Source: UBA6136 sp039795615
GTDB taxonomy: Bacteria > Pseudomonadota > Gammaproteobacteria > Methylococcales > Methylococcaceae
DNA length: 25,531 nucleotides
Direction of reading: 5' to 3'
Assembly: GCA_039795615.1 (NCBI GenBank)
Contig: JBDKLO010000014.1
Coordinates: 1 to 25,531, forward strand
The notes under the pieces are model-generated. The model had not been told where the DNA came from. It did not search any database and saw only the letters and a program-made list of their open reading frames with translations. The position numbers and the translations under genes were made by a program. The stretch's first letter is position 1; each line of letters starts with the position of its first letter. This document shows, one piece after another, positions 1 to 11,411 of the stretch.

Positions 1-549
1 CGCTGGGGGCGTCGCTCCCTTGGCTTGGGAACCCGATTTCCCCGCATTGGCGGGGGCGCCCTTTCCTGGGAGTGTCTTTGCACTACTGGCGAGAGGCTTT
101 GCCGCAGGCTTGGCGGGCGAATTGGCGCTCGAAGCCGGCTTACAGACGGGGGCAGCGGACTTGCGTGCCGATGCAGCAACCGGCTTGACCGGCGCCGGAC
201 GCGCCTTGACCGGGAAGTAGTACATCCGCATTTCCGGAATATTCACCACGATGCCGGAACGCGGCGCATCCGGAAGGATGAATTCCTGAGGAATCAGGAT
301 ATCCGTTCCTCCTTTGGGCAACCATCGATCGACATTCTGGTTGGCCATGACCATTTCGTCCTGCCCCACGCTAAAGCGACGAGCGATATCGATGAGGGTG
401 TCCTCCTGGCGGGCCTTGGTATGGCGGATGGCACCGATGATGTCATCACCGGCCTGCGGCAAGGAGAAATTTTCTGCCTGCGCCGGCGTGATTCCGGAGA
501 GGACAACCAGCACAGCGACGTGAATGGCAATCAGACTTTTTTGAAGCAT
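1..549 (-). CDS. LysM / L,D-transpeptidase (YkuD, ErfK/YbiS-like) secreted protein, 3' end cut by window edge
   Basis: The visible 183 codons begin at an ATG (549-547) with a purine-rich AGGGA about 10 bases upstream. Residues 1-25 form a signal peptide (hydrophobic VAVLVVLSG, cleavage after AQA). Residues about 43-87 read as a LysM-like repeat (DTLIDIARRFSVGQDEM...NQNVDRWLPKG...ILIP). Residues 91-113 (LPDAPRSGIVVNIPEMRMYY) match the segment that opens the YkuD catalytic domain of ErfK/YbiS-type L,D-transpeptidases, which cross-link peptidoglycan or anchor lipoproteins in the periplasm. From about residue 114 the sequence turns into an Ala/Pro/Lys/Ser-rich stretch that continues at least 70 residues to the window edge. 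The catalytic His and Cys would lie outside the window, so activity cannot be judged. The start lies 38 bases downstream of the rdgC stop on the same strand, so the two are probably co-transcribed. Confidence 0.8.
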   Translation of the reverse strand, partial: MLQKSLIAIHVAVLVVLSGITPAQAENFSLPQAGDDIIGAIRHTKARQEDTLIDIARRFSVGQDEMVMANQNVDRWLPKGGTDILIPQEFILPDAPRSGIVVNIPEMRMYYFPVKARPAPVKPVAASARKSAAPVCKPASSANSPAKPAAKPLASSAKTLPGKGAPANAGKSGSQAKGATPPA

Positions 550-587
550 CTTTGGATTCCCTATGAGGAACAGGCGGACGGTTTCAA

Positions 588-1505
588 TCAGGACGCTTTG
601 GCAGGTGGCTCACCACCAAACCAATCGAGCAAAATCGGGAGAAAGGCATTGAGCTCAAGACTCATCAACGCGAAATCAACATCAAACCGGGTGGCGGCGT
701 CCTCGGATCCGGCATCGGCTGCGGCTTCCTGAATCGTATCCAGAAATTTCAAACGTCGTATGGTCAAAGCCTCATCCAGCACCAGACTCAGCCGATCATT
801 CCAGCTGAACGCCAGCTTGATGGCTTCTTTTCCGGCTTCAAGATGATGGAGGATTTCCGGCACCTCAAGGTCATGACGTCGCGCCCGGACAATGCCGCCA
901 TCCTCCTCCGGTGACTTGAGCTCGCACTCGGATTCCAGCGTGACCCCTTCAGGAAGGGATCCACCGGCAAGCCAACGGGTCATCACCGATGCAGGTCGCT
1001 CCTGCGTTGCGATAGGCCGAACGGGAAAACCATCCAGCGTTTGCCGAAGGGCGGCAACGATATCTTCCGCTTTCCGCGCACTACTGGAATCGACGAAAAG
1101 CCAGCCGCCCCTGGGGTCGATATAGGCGAAAGTGCGTCGACTCTGACTGAAGGCCTTGGGGATCATGTCATGGAGGATCTCCTCCCGAAGTCCCTCGCGC
1201 TCTTTTTTGCGCAACTTCCGGGATTCGCGGGCTTCAATCTCATCCACCCGGGACGCCAGACGTTCATTGACGACACTGGACGGCAGGATTTTGTCCTCCC
1301 GTCGAAGACAAATCATCAGGAAACCCTGCGTTTGATGAATCAAAGGAGCGTCGGGATGCCCAAGGGGGGGATACCATCCCTCACTGGCGGGCTCAAGAGC
1401 CCCGCAGGGCTGAAAGCGACGGTTCTGAAGTCGCTCTTCGAGGACCTCAGCGGTAAGGTCGAAGGGCGCGGTGATCCTCAAGAGGACCAGATTTTTGAAC
1501 CACAT
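588..1505 (-). CDS. rdgC: Recombination-associated protein RdgC
   Basis: RdgC is a ring-forming, non-specific DNA-binding protein on the nucleoid that modulates RecA. The product from the chosen ATG (1505-1503) is 305 residues, the usual family length. It begins MWFKNLVLLRIT, as RdgC proteins do, and carries the family-like segments HQTQGFLMICLRREDKILP and RRTFAYIDPRGGWLFVDSSS. The reading frame is open further upstream. An in-frame ATG at 1559-1557 (preceded by a G8 run) would add 18 residues, and a longer open frame reaches 1661. I chose 1505 by homology, although no Shine-Dalgarno sequence precedes it: the bases just upstream read CTCCTGCTCAC. Divergent from the beta-propeller gene and upstream of the L,D-transpeptidase gene. 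Confidence 0.9.
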   Translation of the reverse strand: MWFKNLVLLRITAPFDLTAEVLEERLQNRRFQPCGALEPASEGWYPPLGHPDAPLIHQTQGFLMICLRREDKILPSSVVNERLASRVDEIEARESRKLRKKEREGLREEILHDMIPKAFSQSRRTFAYIDPRGGWLFVDSSSARKAEDIVAALRQTLDGFPVRPIATQERPASVMTRWLAGGSLPEGVTLESECELKSPEEDGGIVRARRHDLEVPEILHHLEAGKEAIKLAFSWNDRLSLVLDEALTIRRLKFLDTIQEAAADAGSEDAATRFDVDFALMSLELNAFLPILLDWFGGEPPAKAS

Positions 1506-1669
1506 GTGAGCAGGAGAATAAAAACGTTTGATTATGAAGGATTTGCGACGGGTTGTCATCACGAACCCCCCCCAAAAAAGGGGCGCCTTGCATCCTGCTC
1601 CGAGAGCCTCGCAAGAGCGATAAAATACCGCCGATAGGCCCCATTTCACGCCGAGAGACATCCACCCTT
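1506..1669. other. Divergent intergenic region rdgC / beta-propeller
   Basis: About 164 bases that must hold the divergent promoters. It contains a C8 run (1566-1573), an A6 run (1574-1579) and GGGG (1580-1583), so the C and G runs can pair around an A6 loop. A TAAAAT box at 1621-1626 could be a -10 element for the plus-strand genes, but no -35 element stands at the right distance. Both flanking genes have longer open frames into this region, so its exact limits depend on unproven start codons. Confidence 0.4.
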
Positions 1670-2722
1670 ATGTTTTCCCCAAACCACGACCGTGTCCCAA
1701 GAGGATTCCGATCTTTTGAGATCAAGCGGCTCTACCCCTCCCATGGCACGCGCTCCCAGAAGCTGAATCCTTGGATCGGAATGGTGCTGATCGTCCTCGC
1801 CCTGCCTGAGGCATGGGCCGATACCGCCTACGTCACCCTGGAAGATGACAACGCCATCGGACTCGTCTCGATCCCTGAAGGCCAAGTGATCAAACGCATC
1901 CCCATCGGCAAAAGACCCCGTGGCATCGACATGGATCCCGATGGGAAAACGCTGCTGGTCGCTGTCAGTGATGAAGACATCATCAAGCAACTTCCCCTTC
2001 CCATCGGCCAGGAGATCATCAAACTGCCCTCCGGCAAGGATCCTGAGACCTTCGTGGTGGCTCCGGATGGAAAACGCCTGTTTGCTTCCAATGAGAATGA
2101 CAATGCGGTCACAGCCATTGATCTGACGACCCGTAAAACCCTCAGATCAATTCCGGTCGGCGTTGAGCCTGAGGGAATTGCCGCCAGCGAGGATGGGAAA
2201 TGGATCGCCAGTACCAGCGAGACCACCAACATGGTCCACTGGATCGATTCAAAGACCCTGGCCGTCAGTGATAACACCCTGGTGGATCCAAGACCCCGGG
2301 CCTGCCGCTTTACGCGTGACAGCCAGGAACTTTGGGTCAGCTCGGAAATTGCCGGAACAGTTTCCGTGATCGATGCGGCAACCCACGTCAACAAAGCCTC
2401 CATTTCCTTTCAGATTCCCGGAGTCACCCGAGAAAAAATTCAGCCCGTCGGAATCCGGATTGATCGGGATCGCCGCTTTGCCTACGTGGCCTTAGGGCCT
2501 TCCAATCGCATTGCGGTCATTGACGCCCAAACGTATAAAGTCCTGGATTATCTTCTCGTGGGGCAACGCGTATGGAACCTCGCATTTGACTCGAAGGAAA
2601 AGCATTTGGTAACCGCCAATGGCGCCAGTAACGACATCTCCATCATCGACCTTGAAAAGCGCAAGGTCCTTCGCTCGGTTGCCATCGGACAGGGCCCTTG
2701 GGGCATTGTGGTGACGCCGTGA
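1670..2722 (+). CDS. Secreted seven-bladed YVTN beta-propeller protein (PQQ-dependent catabolism-associated type)
   Basis: From the ATG at 1670 this encodes 350 residues. A hydrophobic segment (WIGMVLIVLALPEAWA) with a plausible cleavage site before DTAYV indicates export, preceded by an unusually long basic n-region of about 30 residues. An alternative ATG at 1781 gives a very short leader, and the open frame also extends back to 1553, so the start is uncertain. After the leader I count seven repeats of about 42 residues, each with a pattern like 'V.D..T...L..IPVG..P.GIA..PDGK', which is one complete YVTN-type propeller. Repeat 5 is longer (insert around FQIPGVTREKIQP). The composition and the following ATPase and permease genes match the beta-propeller/ABC cassette found with PQQ-dependent alcohol dehydrogenases in methylotrophs and pseudomonads. 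I see no catalytic motif. A periplasmic binding or accessory role for the transporter is inferred. The stop overlaps the ATPase start by four bases. Confidence 0.82.
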   Translation: MFSPNHDRVPRGFRSFEIKRLYPSHGTRSQKLNPWIGMVLIVLALPEAWADTAYVTLEDDNAIGLVSIPEGQVIKRIPIGKRPRGIDMDPDGKTLLVAVSDEDIIKQLPLPIGQEIIKLPSGKDPETFVVAPDGKRLFASNENDNAVTAIDLTTRKTLRSIPVGVEPEGIAASEDGKWIASTSETTNMVHWIDSKTLAVSDNTLVDPRPRACRFTRDSQELWVSSEIAGTVSVIDAATHVNKASISFQIPGVTREKIQPVGIRIDRDRRFAYVALGPSNRIAVIDAQTYKVLDYLLVGQRVWNLAFDSKEKHLVTANGASNDISIIDLEKRKVLRSVAIGQGPWGIVVTP

Positions 2723-3459
2723 AGGCTCTGAGCGCTCTTGAACTTTCACAGATCTCCTTCGCTTATGGCGCAAAAAAGGCGCTCGATCAAGTCTCATTCA
2801 CGGTGCCCTTCGGCCGTTGCGCGATCCTGCTGGGACCCAACGGTGCCGGCAAATCCACCCTGTTCTCCCTCATCACCCGACTCTATGACTCTGCTTCGGG
2901 AACGATCCGAATTGCAGGTCACGATCTGCGCAACACGCCACTGAAAGCGCTTGCGTCGCTCGGCGTGGTGTTTCAGCAAACGACTCTGGATCTCGACCTC
3001 ACCGTCCGGCAAAACCTTCTTTACCACGCAGCCCTGCACGGCCTCGACAGCCGAACGGCTCAGCGACGGATCGATGCGGAACTGGATCGGCTGGACATGC
3101 GGCAGCGTGATCAGGAGCTCGTTCGCAATCTCAACGGCGGGCATCGGCGGCGGGTTGAGATCGCTCGTGCCCTCCTTCATCATCCGACCCTGCTCCTTCT
3201 GGATGAACCGACCGTGGGACTGGATGTTCCCAGCCGAAAAGCCCTCGTCGAACACATTCATGCCTTGACCGGCTCAGGCAAGCTTTCCGTGCTCTGGGCC
3301 ACGCACCTGATTGATGAAATTGCACCCGATGATGCCCTGATCGTGCTGCATCAAGGGACCATCAGGGCGCAGGGTGATATCCCCGAGCTTCTGGAACTCA
3401 CGGGGCGCGAGAATATCCATGGCGCCTTTGAAGTCCTCACGTCCGGGAGGCCACAATGA
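2719..3459 (+). CDS. ABC transporter ATP-binding protein (PQQ-dependent alcohol dehydrogenase-associated type)
   Basis: A GTG start at 2719 overlaps the propeller stop (GTGA), giving 246 residues. An upstream in-frame start at 2698 is possible but would lie deeper inside the previous gene. Walker A is GPNGAGKST (39-47), the Q-loop lies in VVFQQTTLDLDLT, the signature is LNGGHRRRVEIARAL (from 138, with Asn instead of the common Ser), Walker B is LLLLDEPT with D162/E163, and the switch His is in WATHL. The half-size architecture and the CcmA/NodI-like look fit an ABC-2 exporter. With the next gene it should form an inner-membrane export pump. The substrate is not readable from sequence. Related cassettes sit beside PQQ alcohol dehydrogenases, where export of an alcohol-derived or toxic product has been suggested. 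Confidence 0.9.
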   Translation: MKALSALELSQISFAYGAKKALDQVSFTVPFGRCAILLGPNGAGKSTLFSLITRLYDSASGTIRIAGHDLRNTPLKALASLGVVFQQTTLDLDLTVRQNLLYHAALHGLDSRTAQRRIDAELDRLDMRQRDQELVRNLNGGHRRRVEIARALLHHPTLLLLDEPTVGLDVPSRKALVEHIHALTGSGKLSVLWATHLIDEIAPDDALIVLHQGTIRAQGDIPELLELTGRENIHGAFEVLTSGRPQ

Positions 3460-4262
3460 ATCTTCGACTGAGCCATTACCTTCGCGCCCTCAAGGGCATT
3501 GTCTGGCGCGAATTGCTTCGCTTCGTTCATCAAAGAGAGCGATTCGTTTCGGCTCTGGTGCGCCCTCTGATGTGGCTCTTTATCTTTGCCGCAGGCTTTC
3601 GATCCACCCTGGGTGTCGCCATCATTCCTCCCTACGAGACCTATATCCTTTATGAGGTCTACATTACCCCAGGGCTCGTCGGCATGGTGCAGCTTTTTAA
3701 CGGCATGCAAAGCTCCCTGTCGATGGTCTATGACCGCGAGATGGGCAGCATGAAGACGCTTCTGGTAAGTCCCCTGCCGAGAGGATTTCTCCTGACCTCC
3801 AAGCTTTTGGCGGGGGTCGCCATTTCGGTGATTCAGGCCTATGTCTTCCTCGGCATTGCCTGGCTTTACGGAATCGAAGCTCCCGCCCAAGGCTACCTGA
3901 CGGTTTTTCCAGCCTTGATTCTCTCGGGACTGATGCTCGGGGCTCTGGGGCTTTTGCTCTCGTCAATGATCCGGCAACTCGAGAATTTTGCAGGAGTCAT
4001 GAACTTTGTCATTTTCCCGATGTTCTTCCTTTCAAGCGCCCTTTACCCCTTGTGGAAAATCAGGGAATCAAATCCTTTGCTCGCCCGGATGGCCGAGTGC
4101 AATCCATTCACCTACGCCGTCGAATCGATCCGGTTTGCGCTTTATGGTCAAGCGAATCCCGAAGCCTTTGCCGTTGCCGCAGTGACGCTGGTCGTGTTCC
4201 TTGGCGGGGCCATCTGGGGTTATGACCCGACCCGAGGCATTCTCCACCGAAAATCACGCTAG
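3456..4262 (+). CDS. ABC-2 type transporter permease
   Basis: 268 residues, ATG start overlapping the ATPase stop by four bases (ATGA), with GGAGG a few bases upstream inside the ATPase gene. It has six hydrophobic segments, including MWLFIFAAGF, VAISVIQAYVFLGIAWLYG, FPALILSGLMLGALGLLLS, FVIFPMFFLSSALYPLW and VAAVTLVVFLGGAIWG. The phrase SMVYDREMGSMKTLLVSPLPR is typical of the ABC-2 permease loop. It should be the membrane partner of the preceding ATPase and be translationally coupled to it. The downstream rhamnose genes begin 130 bases later, so a polysaccharide-export role could be considered. The ATPase and permease are not of the Wzt/Wzm type, however, and the propeller partner argues for the PQQ-associated family. 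Confidence 0.88.
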   Translation: MNLRLSHYLRALKGIVWRELLRFVHQRERFVSALVRPLMWLFIFAAGFRSTLGVAIIPPYETYILYEVYITPGLVGMVQLFNGMQSSLSMVYDREMGSMKTLLVSPLPRGFLLTSKLLAGVAISVIQAYVFLGIAWLYGIEAPAQGYLTVFPALILSGLMLGALGLLLSSMIRQLENFAGVMNFVIFPMFFLSSALYPLWKIRESNPLLARMAECNPFTYAVESIRFALYGQANPEAFAVAAVTLVVFLGGAIWGYDPTRGILHRKSR

Positions 4263-4391
4263 CTTGGGTCTCACTGAAGAATCTGGGGACTTTTCCCTGC
4301 GTCCCCATCGTTCAAGAAAACGGTAGAATCAAACGATCAGGGTTGCGCCCGATTCAGCCAGCCCATCCACGATTCAGGCATTGAAGAAAAC
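4263..4391. other. Intergenic region between permease and rfbB
   Basis: The stretch holds a 7-bp inverted repeat TGGGGAC/GTCCCCA (4284-4290 / 4301-4307) with a 10-base loop. It is not followed by a T-run on either strand, so it is at best a weak or Rho-assisted terminator. A TAGAAT box (4324-4329) resembles a -10 element for the rfb operon but has no good -35 partner. Nothing else was seen. Confidence 0.35.
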
Positions 4392-5459
4392 ATGTCCTCA
4401 CCGAATTCAACGATTCTTGTCACCGGCGGCGCCGGCTTCATCGGCGGTAATTTTGTGCTTCGCAAAATACGGGGCGAAAAGACCGAGGTGATCAATCTGG
4501 ATGCCCTGACCTATGCGGGTAATCTCGACACCCTTGATGAAATCGAGGATGACCCAAGGCACAGCTTCGTGCTGGGTTCGATCGGGGACAGTGCGCTGGT
4601 GGATTACCTCCTTCAGAAGCACAGGCCCTCGGCCATCGTCAATTTTGCAGCGGAAAGCCATGTCGATCGCTCGATCGACTCTCCGGAAGCGTTTATCCAG
4701 ACCAACATCCTCGGAACATTCTCTTTGCTGGAATCAGCCCGGAAGTACTGGCGAGGACTAGAAGGGACAGAAAAGGAAAGGTTCCGCTTTCTGCATGTTT
4801 CCACGGATGAAGTCTATGGCAGCCTGGGTCCAACAGGAAAATTTACTGAAACCACCGCCTACCAGCCGAATTCCCCCTATTCAGCCTCCAAGGCCAGTTC
4901 AGACCATCTGGTCCGAGCCTATTTCCATACCTACGGGCTTCCGGTCCTGACGACCAACTGCTCGAACAACTATGGCCCTTTCCAGTTCCCGGAAAAACTG
5001 ATTCCCCTGATTATCCACAATGCACTGGCCGGGAAGTCGTTACCGATCTATGGCAATGGGCTCAATGTTCGCGACTGGCTCTTTGTGGAAGATCACTGTG
5101 CGGCCATTGCCCGTGTCCTCGAGGCCGGCACCCCGGGTGAGGTGTACAACATTGGCGGCAACAATGAGAAAACCAATCTTGAGGTCGTGCACACGCTCTG
5201 CGATCTTCTGGACACGCTGAAACCCCGAAGCGATGGGGCCTCCTACCGAAGCCAGATCACCTTTGTGACCGACCGTCCGGGCCATGATGCCCGTTATGCG
5301 ATCGATGCCAGCAAGATCAAGGACACGCTGGGCTGGGAGCCTTCGGAAACCTTTGAAACCGGTCTTCGAAAGACGGTGACCTGGTACCTTGAGCATCAGG
5401 ACTGGTGCCAAAGAGTCATGGATGGCAGCTACCGCGGCGAGCGCCTGGGCTCCGCCTGA
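4392..5459 (+). CDS. rfbB: dTDP-glucose 4,6-dehydratase
   Basis: Second step of dTDP-L-rhamnose synthesis: conversion of dTDP-glucose to dTDP-4-keto-6-deoxyglucose, NAD-dependent, in the cytoplasm. The 355-residue product has the Rossmann motif TGGAGFIG (11-18), the catalytic T138-D139-E140 triad in VSTDEVYG, and the YxxxK pair Y163/K167 in YSASKASSDH. Family landmarks AESHVDRSI and NNYGPFQFPEKLIPL are also present. Length is normal. The ATG at 4392 has only a weak purine stretch (GAAGAA) upstream. It heads a four-gene rfbBACD operon. Confidence 0.97.
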   Translation: MSSPNSTILVTGGAGFIGGNFVLRKIRGEKTEVINLDALTYAGNLDTLDEIEDDPRHSFVLGSIGDSALVDYLLQKHRPSAIVNFAAESHVDRSIDSPEAFIQTNILGTFSLLESARKYWRGLEGTEKERFRFLHVSTDEVYGSLGPTGKFTETTAYQPNSPYSASKASSDHLVRAYFHTYGLPVLTTNCSNNYGPFQFPEKLIPLIIHNALAGKSLPIYGNGLNVRDWLFVEDHCAAIARVLEAGTPGEVYNIGGNNEKTNLEVVHTLCDLLDTLKPRSDGASYRSQITFVTDRPGHDARYAIDASKIKDTLGWEPSETFETGLRKTVTWYLEHQDWCQRVMDGSYRGERLGSA

Positions 5460-5491
5460 CGATATCGATAACGACGAGGAAGACTGAACGG

Positions 5492-6379
5492 ATGGCAACG
5501 ACGAAAGGCATCATTCTGGCGGGTGGCTCCGGTACCCGACTTCATCCCCTGACGCACGTCACGAGCAAGCAGCTTCTTCCGGTTTATGACAAGCCGATGA
5601 TCTACTACCCGCTCTCGGTCCTCATGCTGGCCGGGATTCGGGATGTCCTGATCATCACAACACCCCACGATGCCCCCCAGTTCCAGCACCTTTTGGGTGA
5701 TGGCAGCCAGTGGGGCATGACGATCAGCTATCGGGAGCAACCCAAACCCGAAGGGCTGGCTCAGGCCTTCATCATCGGCCGGGAATTCGTGGGCCACGAC
5801 CCTTCCTGCTTGATCCTCGGCGACAATATTTTCTACGGCCATGGCCTTCCCGAGAGCCTTCAGTCAGCGGCGAACCAGACTCAGGGCGCGACGGTTTTCG
5901 GCTACTGGGTCAATGACCCTGAACGCTACGGTGTCGCTGAATTCGACAAGGGCGGCAACGTCATCGGACTGGTTGAAAAGCCGAAAGAGCCCAAGTCCAA
6001 CTGGGCCGTGACCGGCCTCTATTTTTACGATAATCAGGTCCTCGACATGGCTCGGGATCTGAAGCCCGGCGTCCGGGGTGAACTTGAAATCACCGACATC
6101 AACAAGCTCTATCTGGAACTGGGTCAGCTTCGCGTGGAAAAGCTGGGTCGAGGGACCGCCTGGCTCGACACCGGCACGCACGATTCCCTCCTGCAAGCGG
6201 CCAATTTCATCCAGACCATTGAAGAACGCCAGGGCCTCAAGATCAGCTGCCCCGAAGAAATCGCCTGGAGCCGGGGCTGGATTACCGCAGAGCAGCTGGA
6301 AGCCCAGGCGGAACCTCTTCGTAAAAGCAACTACGGAGAGTACCTCCTGCGTCTTCTCAAGATGGGGCTTCCGACGTGA
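5492..6379 (+). CDS. rfbA: Glucose-1-phosphate thymidylyltransferase
   Basis: First step of the rhamnose pathway: dTTP plus glucose-1-phosphate to dTDP-glucose. The 295-residue product begins MATTKGIILAGGSGTRLHPLT, with the nucleotide-binding GGSGTR at 11-16. SKQLLPVYDKPMIYYPLS, LGDNIFYGHGL and WLDTGTHDSLLQAA are family hallmarks. The chosen ATG (5492) sits 11 bases after AGGA. The open frame extends upstream into rfbB to 5405, but that longer version has no support from family length. The stop overlaps the rfbC GTG start by four bases. Confidence 0.97.
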   Translation: MATTKGIILAGGSGTRLHPLTHVTSKQLLPVYDKPMIYYPLSVLMLAGIRDVLIITTPHDAPQFQHLLGDGSQWGMTISYREQPKPEGLAQAFIIGREFVGHDPSCLILGDNIFYGHGLPESLQSAANQTQGATVFGYWVNDPERYGVAEFDKGGNVIGLVEKPKEPKSNWAVTGLYFYDNQVLDMARDLKPGVRGELEITDINKLYLELGQLRVEKLGRGTAWLDTGTHDSLLQAANFIQTIEERQGLKISCPEEIAWSRGWITAEQLEAQAEPLRKSNYGEYLLRLLKMGLPT

Positions 6380-6927
6380 TCATCGAATCCACCCCGCTCC
6401 CCGGCCTTCTCAAGATTCATCCGGATGTCTTTGGTGATGCCCGCGGATTCTTTCAGGAGACCTGGAACCTCAGACGCTACACCGAGGCGGGCCTGGATCG
6501 CCATTTTGTCCAGGACAACCTCTCCTACTCGAGGCGTGGAATTCTAAGGGGCCTCCACTTTCAAAACCCGAGACCCCAGGGCAAGCTGGTATACGTCCTT
6601 GAGGGCGAAGTGTTCGATGTGGCGGTTGATGTGCGAGCGGACTCCCCGACTTTCGGGCAATGGTATGGCGCGACGCTGTCCGCGGAAAACCATGTGCAAC
6701 TTTTTGTGCCTGAGGGCTTTGCGCATGGCTTTTGTGTCACCAGTGAATTTGCGCTTTTTGCCTACAAGTGCACTGACTTCTACAATCCTGCAGCCGAATT
6801 CAGCCTGCAGTGGAATGACCCGGCCATTGGCATCGACTGGCCGATTCAGGATCCGGAACTTTCAGCCAAGGACCGTGAAGGCATTCCGCTGAGCGCCTTC
6901 AGCCGCGAGTCTCTGGCGGTCTGGTAA
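6376..6927 (+). CDS. rfbC: dTDP-4-dehydrorhamnose 3,5-epimerase
   Basis: Third step of dTDP-L-rhamnose synthesis, the double epimerisation at C3 and C5. 183 residues, a normal length, starting with GTG inside the rfbA stop (GTGA overlap). The cupin-fold family signature is clear: DARGFFQETWN near the N-terminus, the catalytic His61 in ILRGLHFQNP, GKLVYVLEGEVFDVAVDVR, and PEGFAHGFCVTSEFALFAYKCTDFYNP. The translational coupling to rfbA and the three-base gap to rfbD support one transcript. Confidence 0.97.
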   Translation: MIIESTPLPGLLKIHPDVFGDARGFFQETWNLRRYTEAGLDRHFVQDNLSYSRRGILRGLHFQNPRPQGKLVYVLEGEVFDVAVDVRADSPTFGQWYGATLSAENHVQLFVPEGFAHGFCVTSEFALFAYKCTDFYNPAAEFSLQWNDPAIGIDWPIQDPELSAKDREGIPLSAFSRESLAVW

Positions 6928-6930
6928 CTC

Positions 6931-7829
6931 ATGCGCATCCTTCTGGTCGGCCAGAGTGGCCAGGTCGCGCATGAACTCGAACGCACCCTGGCATGCCTCG
7001 GGGAGATCATCTCCCGAAGCCGAGGCACGGAGCCTTGCCTTGATCTTCTGAATCCCGACAGCATCGAGCCAGCGATCCGCGAGGCCTGGCCTGATCTCAT
7101 CGTCAATGCAGCGGCCTACACCCAGGTTGACCGGGCAGAAACCGATGTCGAGGCCGCTTACACGATCAATACCCACGCAGTCGAAGCACTGGCCTTTGCC
7201 TGCCGGGACCTCAAGATTCCGCTGATTCACTATTCGACCGACTACGTCTTTGACGGGAAGGCCCAAACGCCTTATCGCGAGACCGACCCGACGGGTCCCG
7301 ATGGCGTTTATGCATCAAGCAAGCTTCAGGGCGAAGAGGCGATCCGAAGCGCAGGGATCTCTCACCTCATTCTCAGAACAGCCTGGGTTTATGGACTGCA
7401 TGGACAGAACTTTCTAAAGACCATGCTTCGTCTGATGGCAGAACGCGAGTCCCTGGGGATTGTGAATGATCAGTTTGGCGCCCCGACCTGGAGCCGAATG
7501 ATCGCAGAGGCCACGGCCCTCATCATCGCCCAGTCCATGCGAGATGGTTCCGTGGACCTTGGAGAGCGCTCGGGAACCTATCACCTGACCTGCGCGGGAA
7601 CGACGACCTGGTTTGGATTTGCTGAAAAAATCCGCGCATTGGGAATAGCGGGCGGCCATTTGAGTGCTTCAGCGGCCAGCCTCCGGGCCATCCCGACCGA
7701 AGAATACCCCACCCCGGCCCGACGACCCGCCTATTCCGTTCTCGACAACCAACGGCTGTTGGAGACCTTCGGCCTTTCGCTACCCGCTTGGGAGGAGGGC
7801 CTTGCGCTCTGTCTTGAGGCGAAAACCTC

Positions 7830-7833
<4 letters not shown>
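6931..7833 (+). CDS. rfbD: dTDP-4-dehydrorhamnose reductase
   Basis: Last step of the pathway: reduction to dTDP-L-rhamnose, used for surface polysaccharides. 300 residues. The Rossmann glycine motif lies in LLVGQSGQVAHEL (from residue 4). STDYVFDG and Y127/K131 in VYASSKLQGEE are the short-chain reductase active-site pair, and FGAPTWSRMIA is a family landmark. The ATG at 6931 is three bases after the rfbC stop. The stop codon overlaps the GTG start of dnaE, an unexpected partner. Confidence 0.96.
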
Positions 7834-11357
<3,524 letters not shown>

Positions 11358-11363
11358 TCCCCC

Positions 11364-11385
11364 AGTCCCCTATCCTGTGGGGATT
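11364..11385. terminator. Possible hairpin between convergent dnaE and the small membrane protein gene
   Basis: Seven bases downstream of the dnaE stop, AGTCCCC and GGGGATT can pair (with one G-T wobble) around an 8-base loop. No T-run follows on the plus strand, so it would not be a canonical Rho-independent terminator. Its position between two convergent genes is the main argument for it. Confidence 0.3.
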
Positions 11386-11411
11386 GAGTCCGAAACCAAG
11401 GCCACTCCCCC

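Noticed and set aside
25..732. 235-codon open frame on the plus strand over the transpeptidase and rdgC ends
   Set aside because: It lies antisense to two recognisable genes, has no domain-like sequence and is explained by reverse-strand codon bias.
1566..1583. C8-A6-G4 tract as a phase-variation switch for rdgC or the propeller gene
   Set aside because: The tract lies outside the homology-supported coding parts of both genes, and similar short runs occur inside essential genes here, so there is no specific reason to call a switch.
4284..4307. Rho-independent terminator after the ABC permease
   Set aside because: The hairpin has no T-run on either strand; kept only as a note in the intergenic entry.
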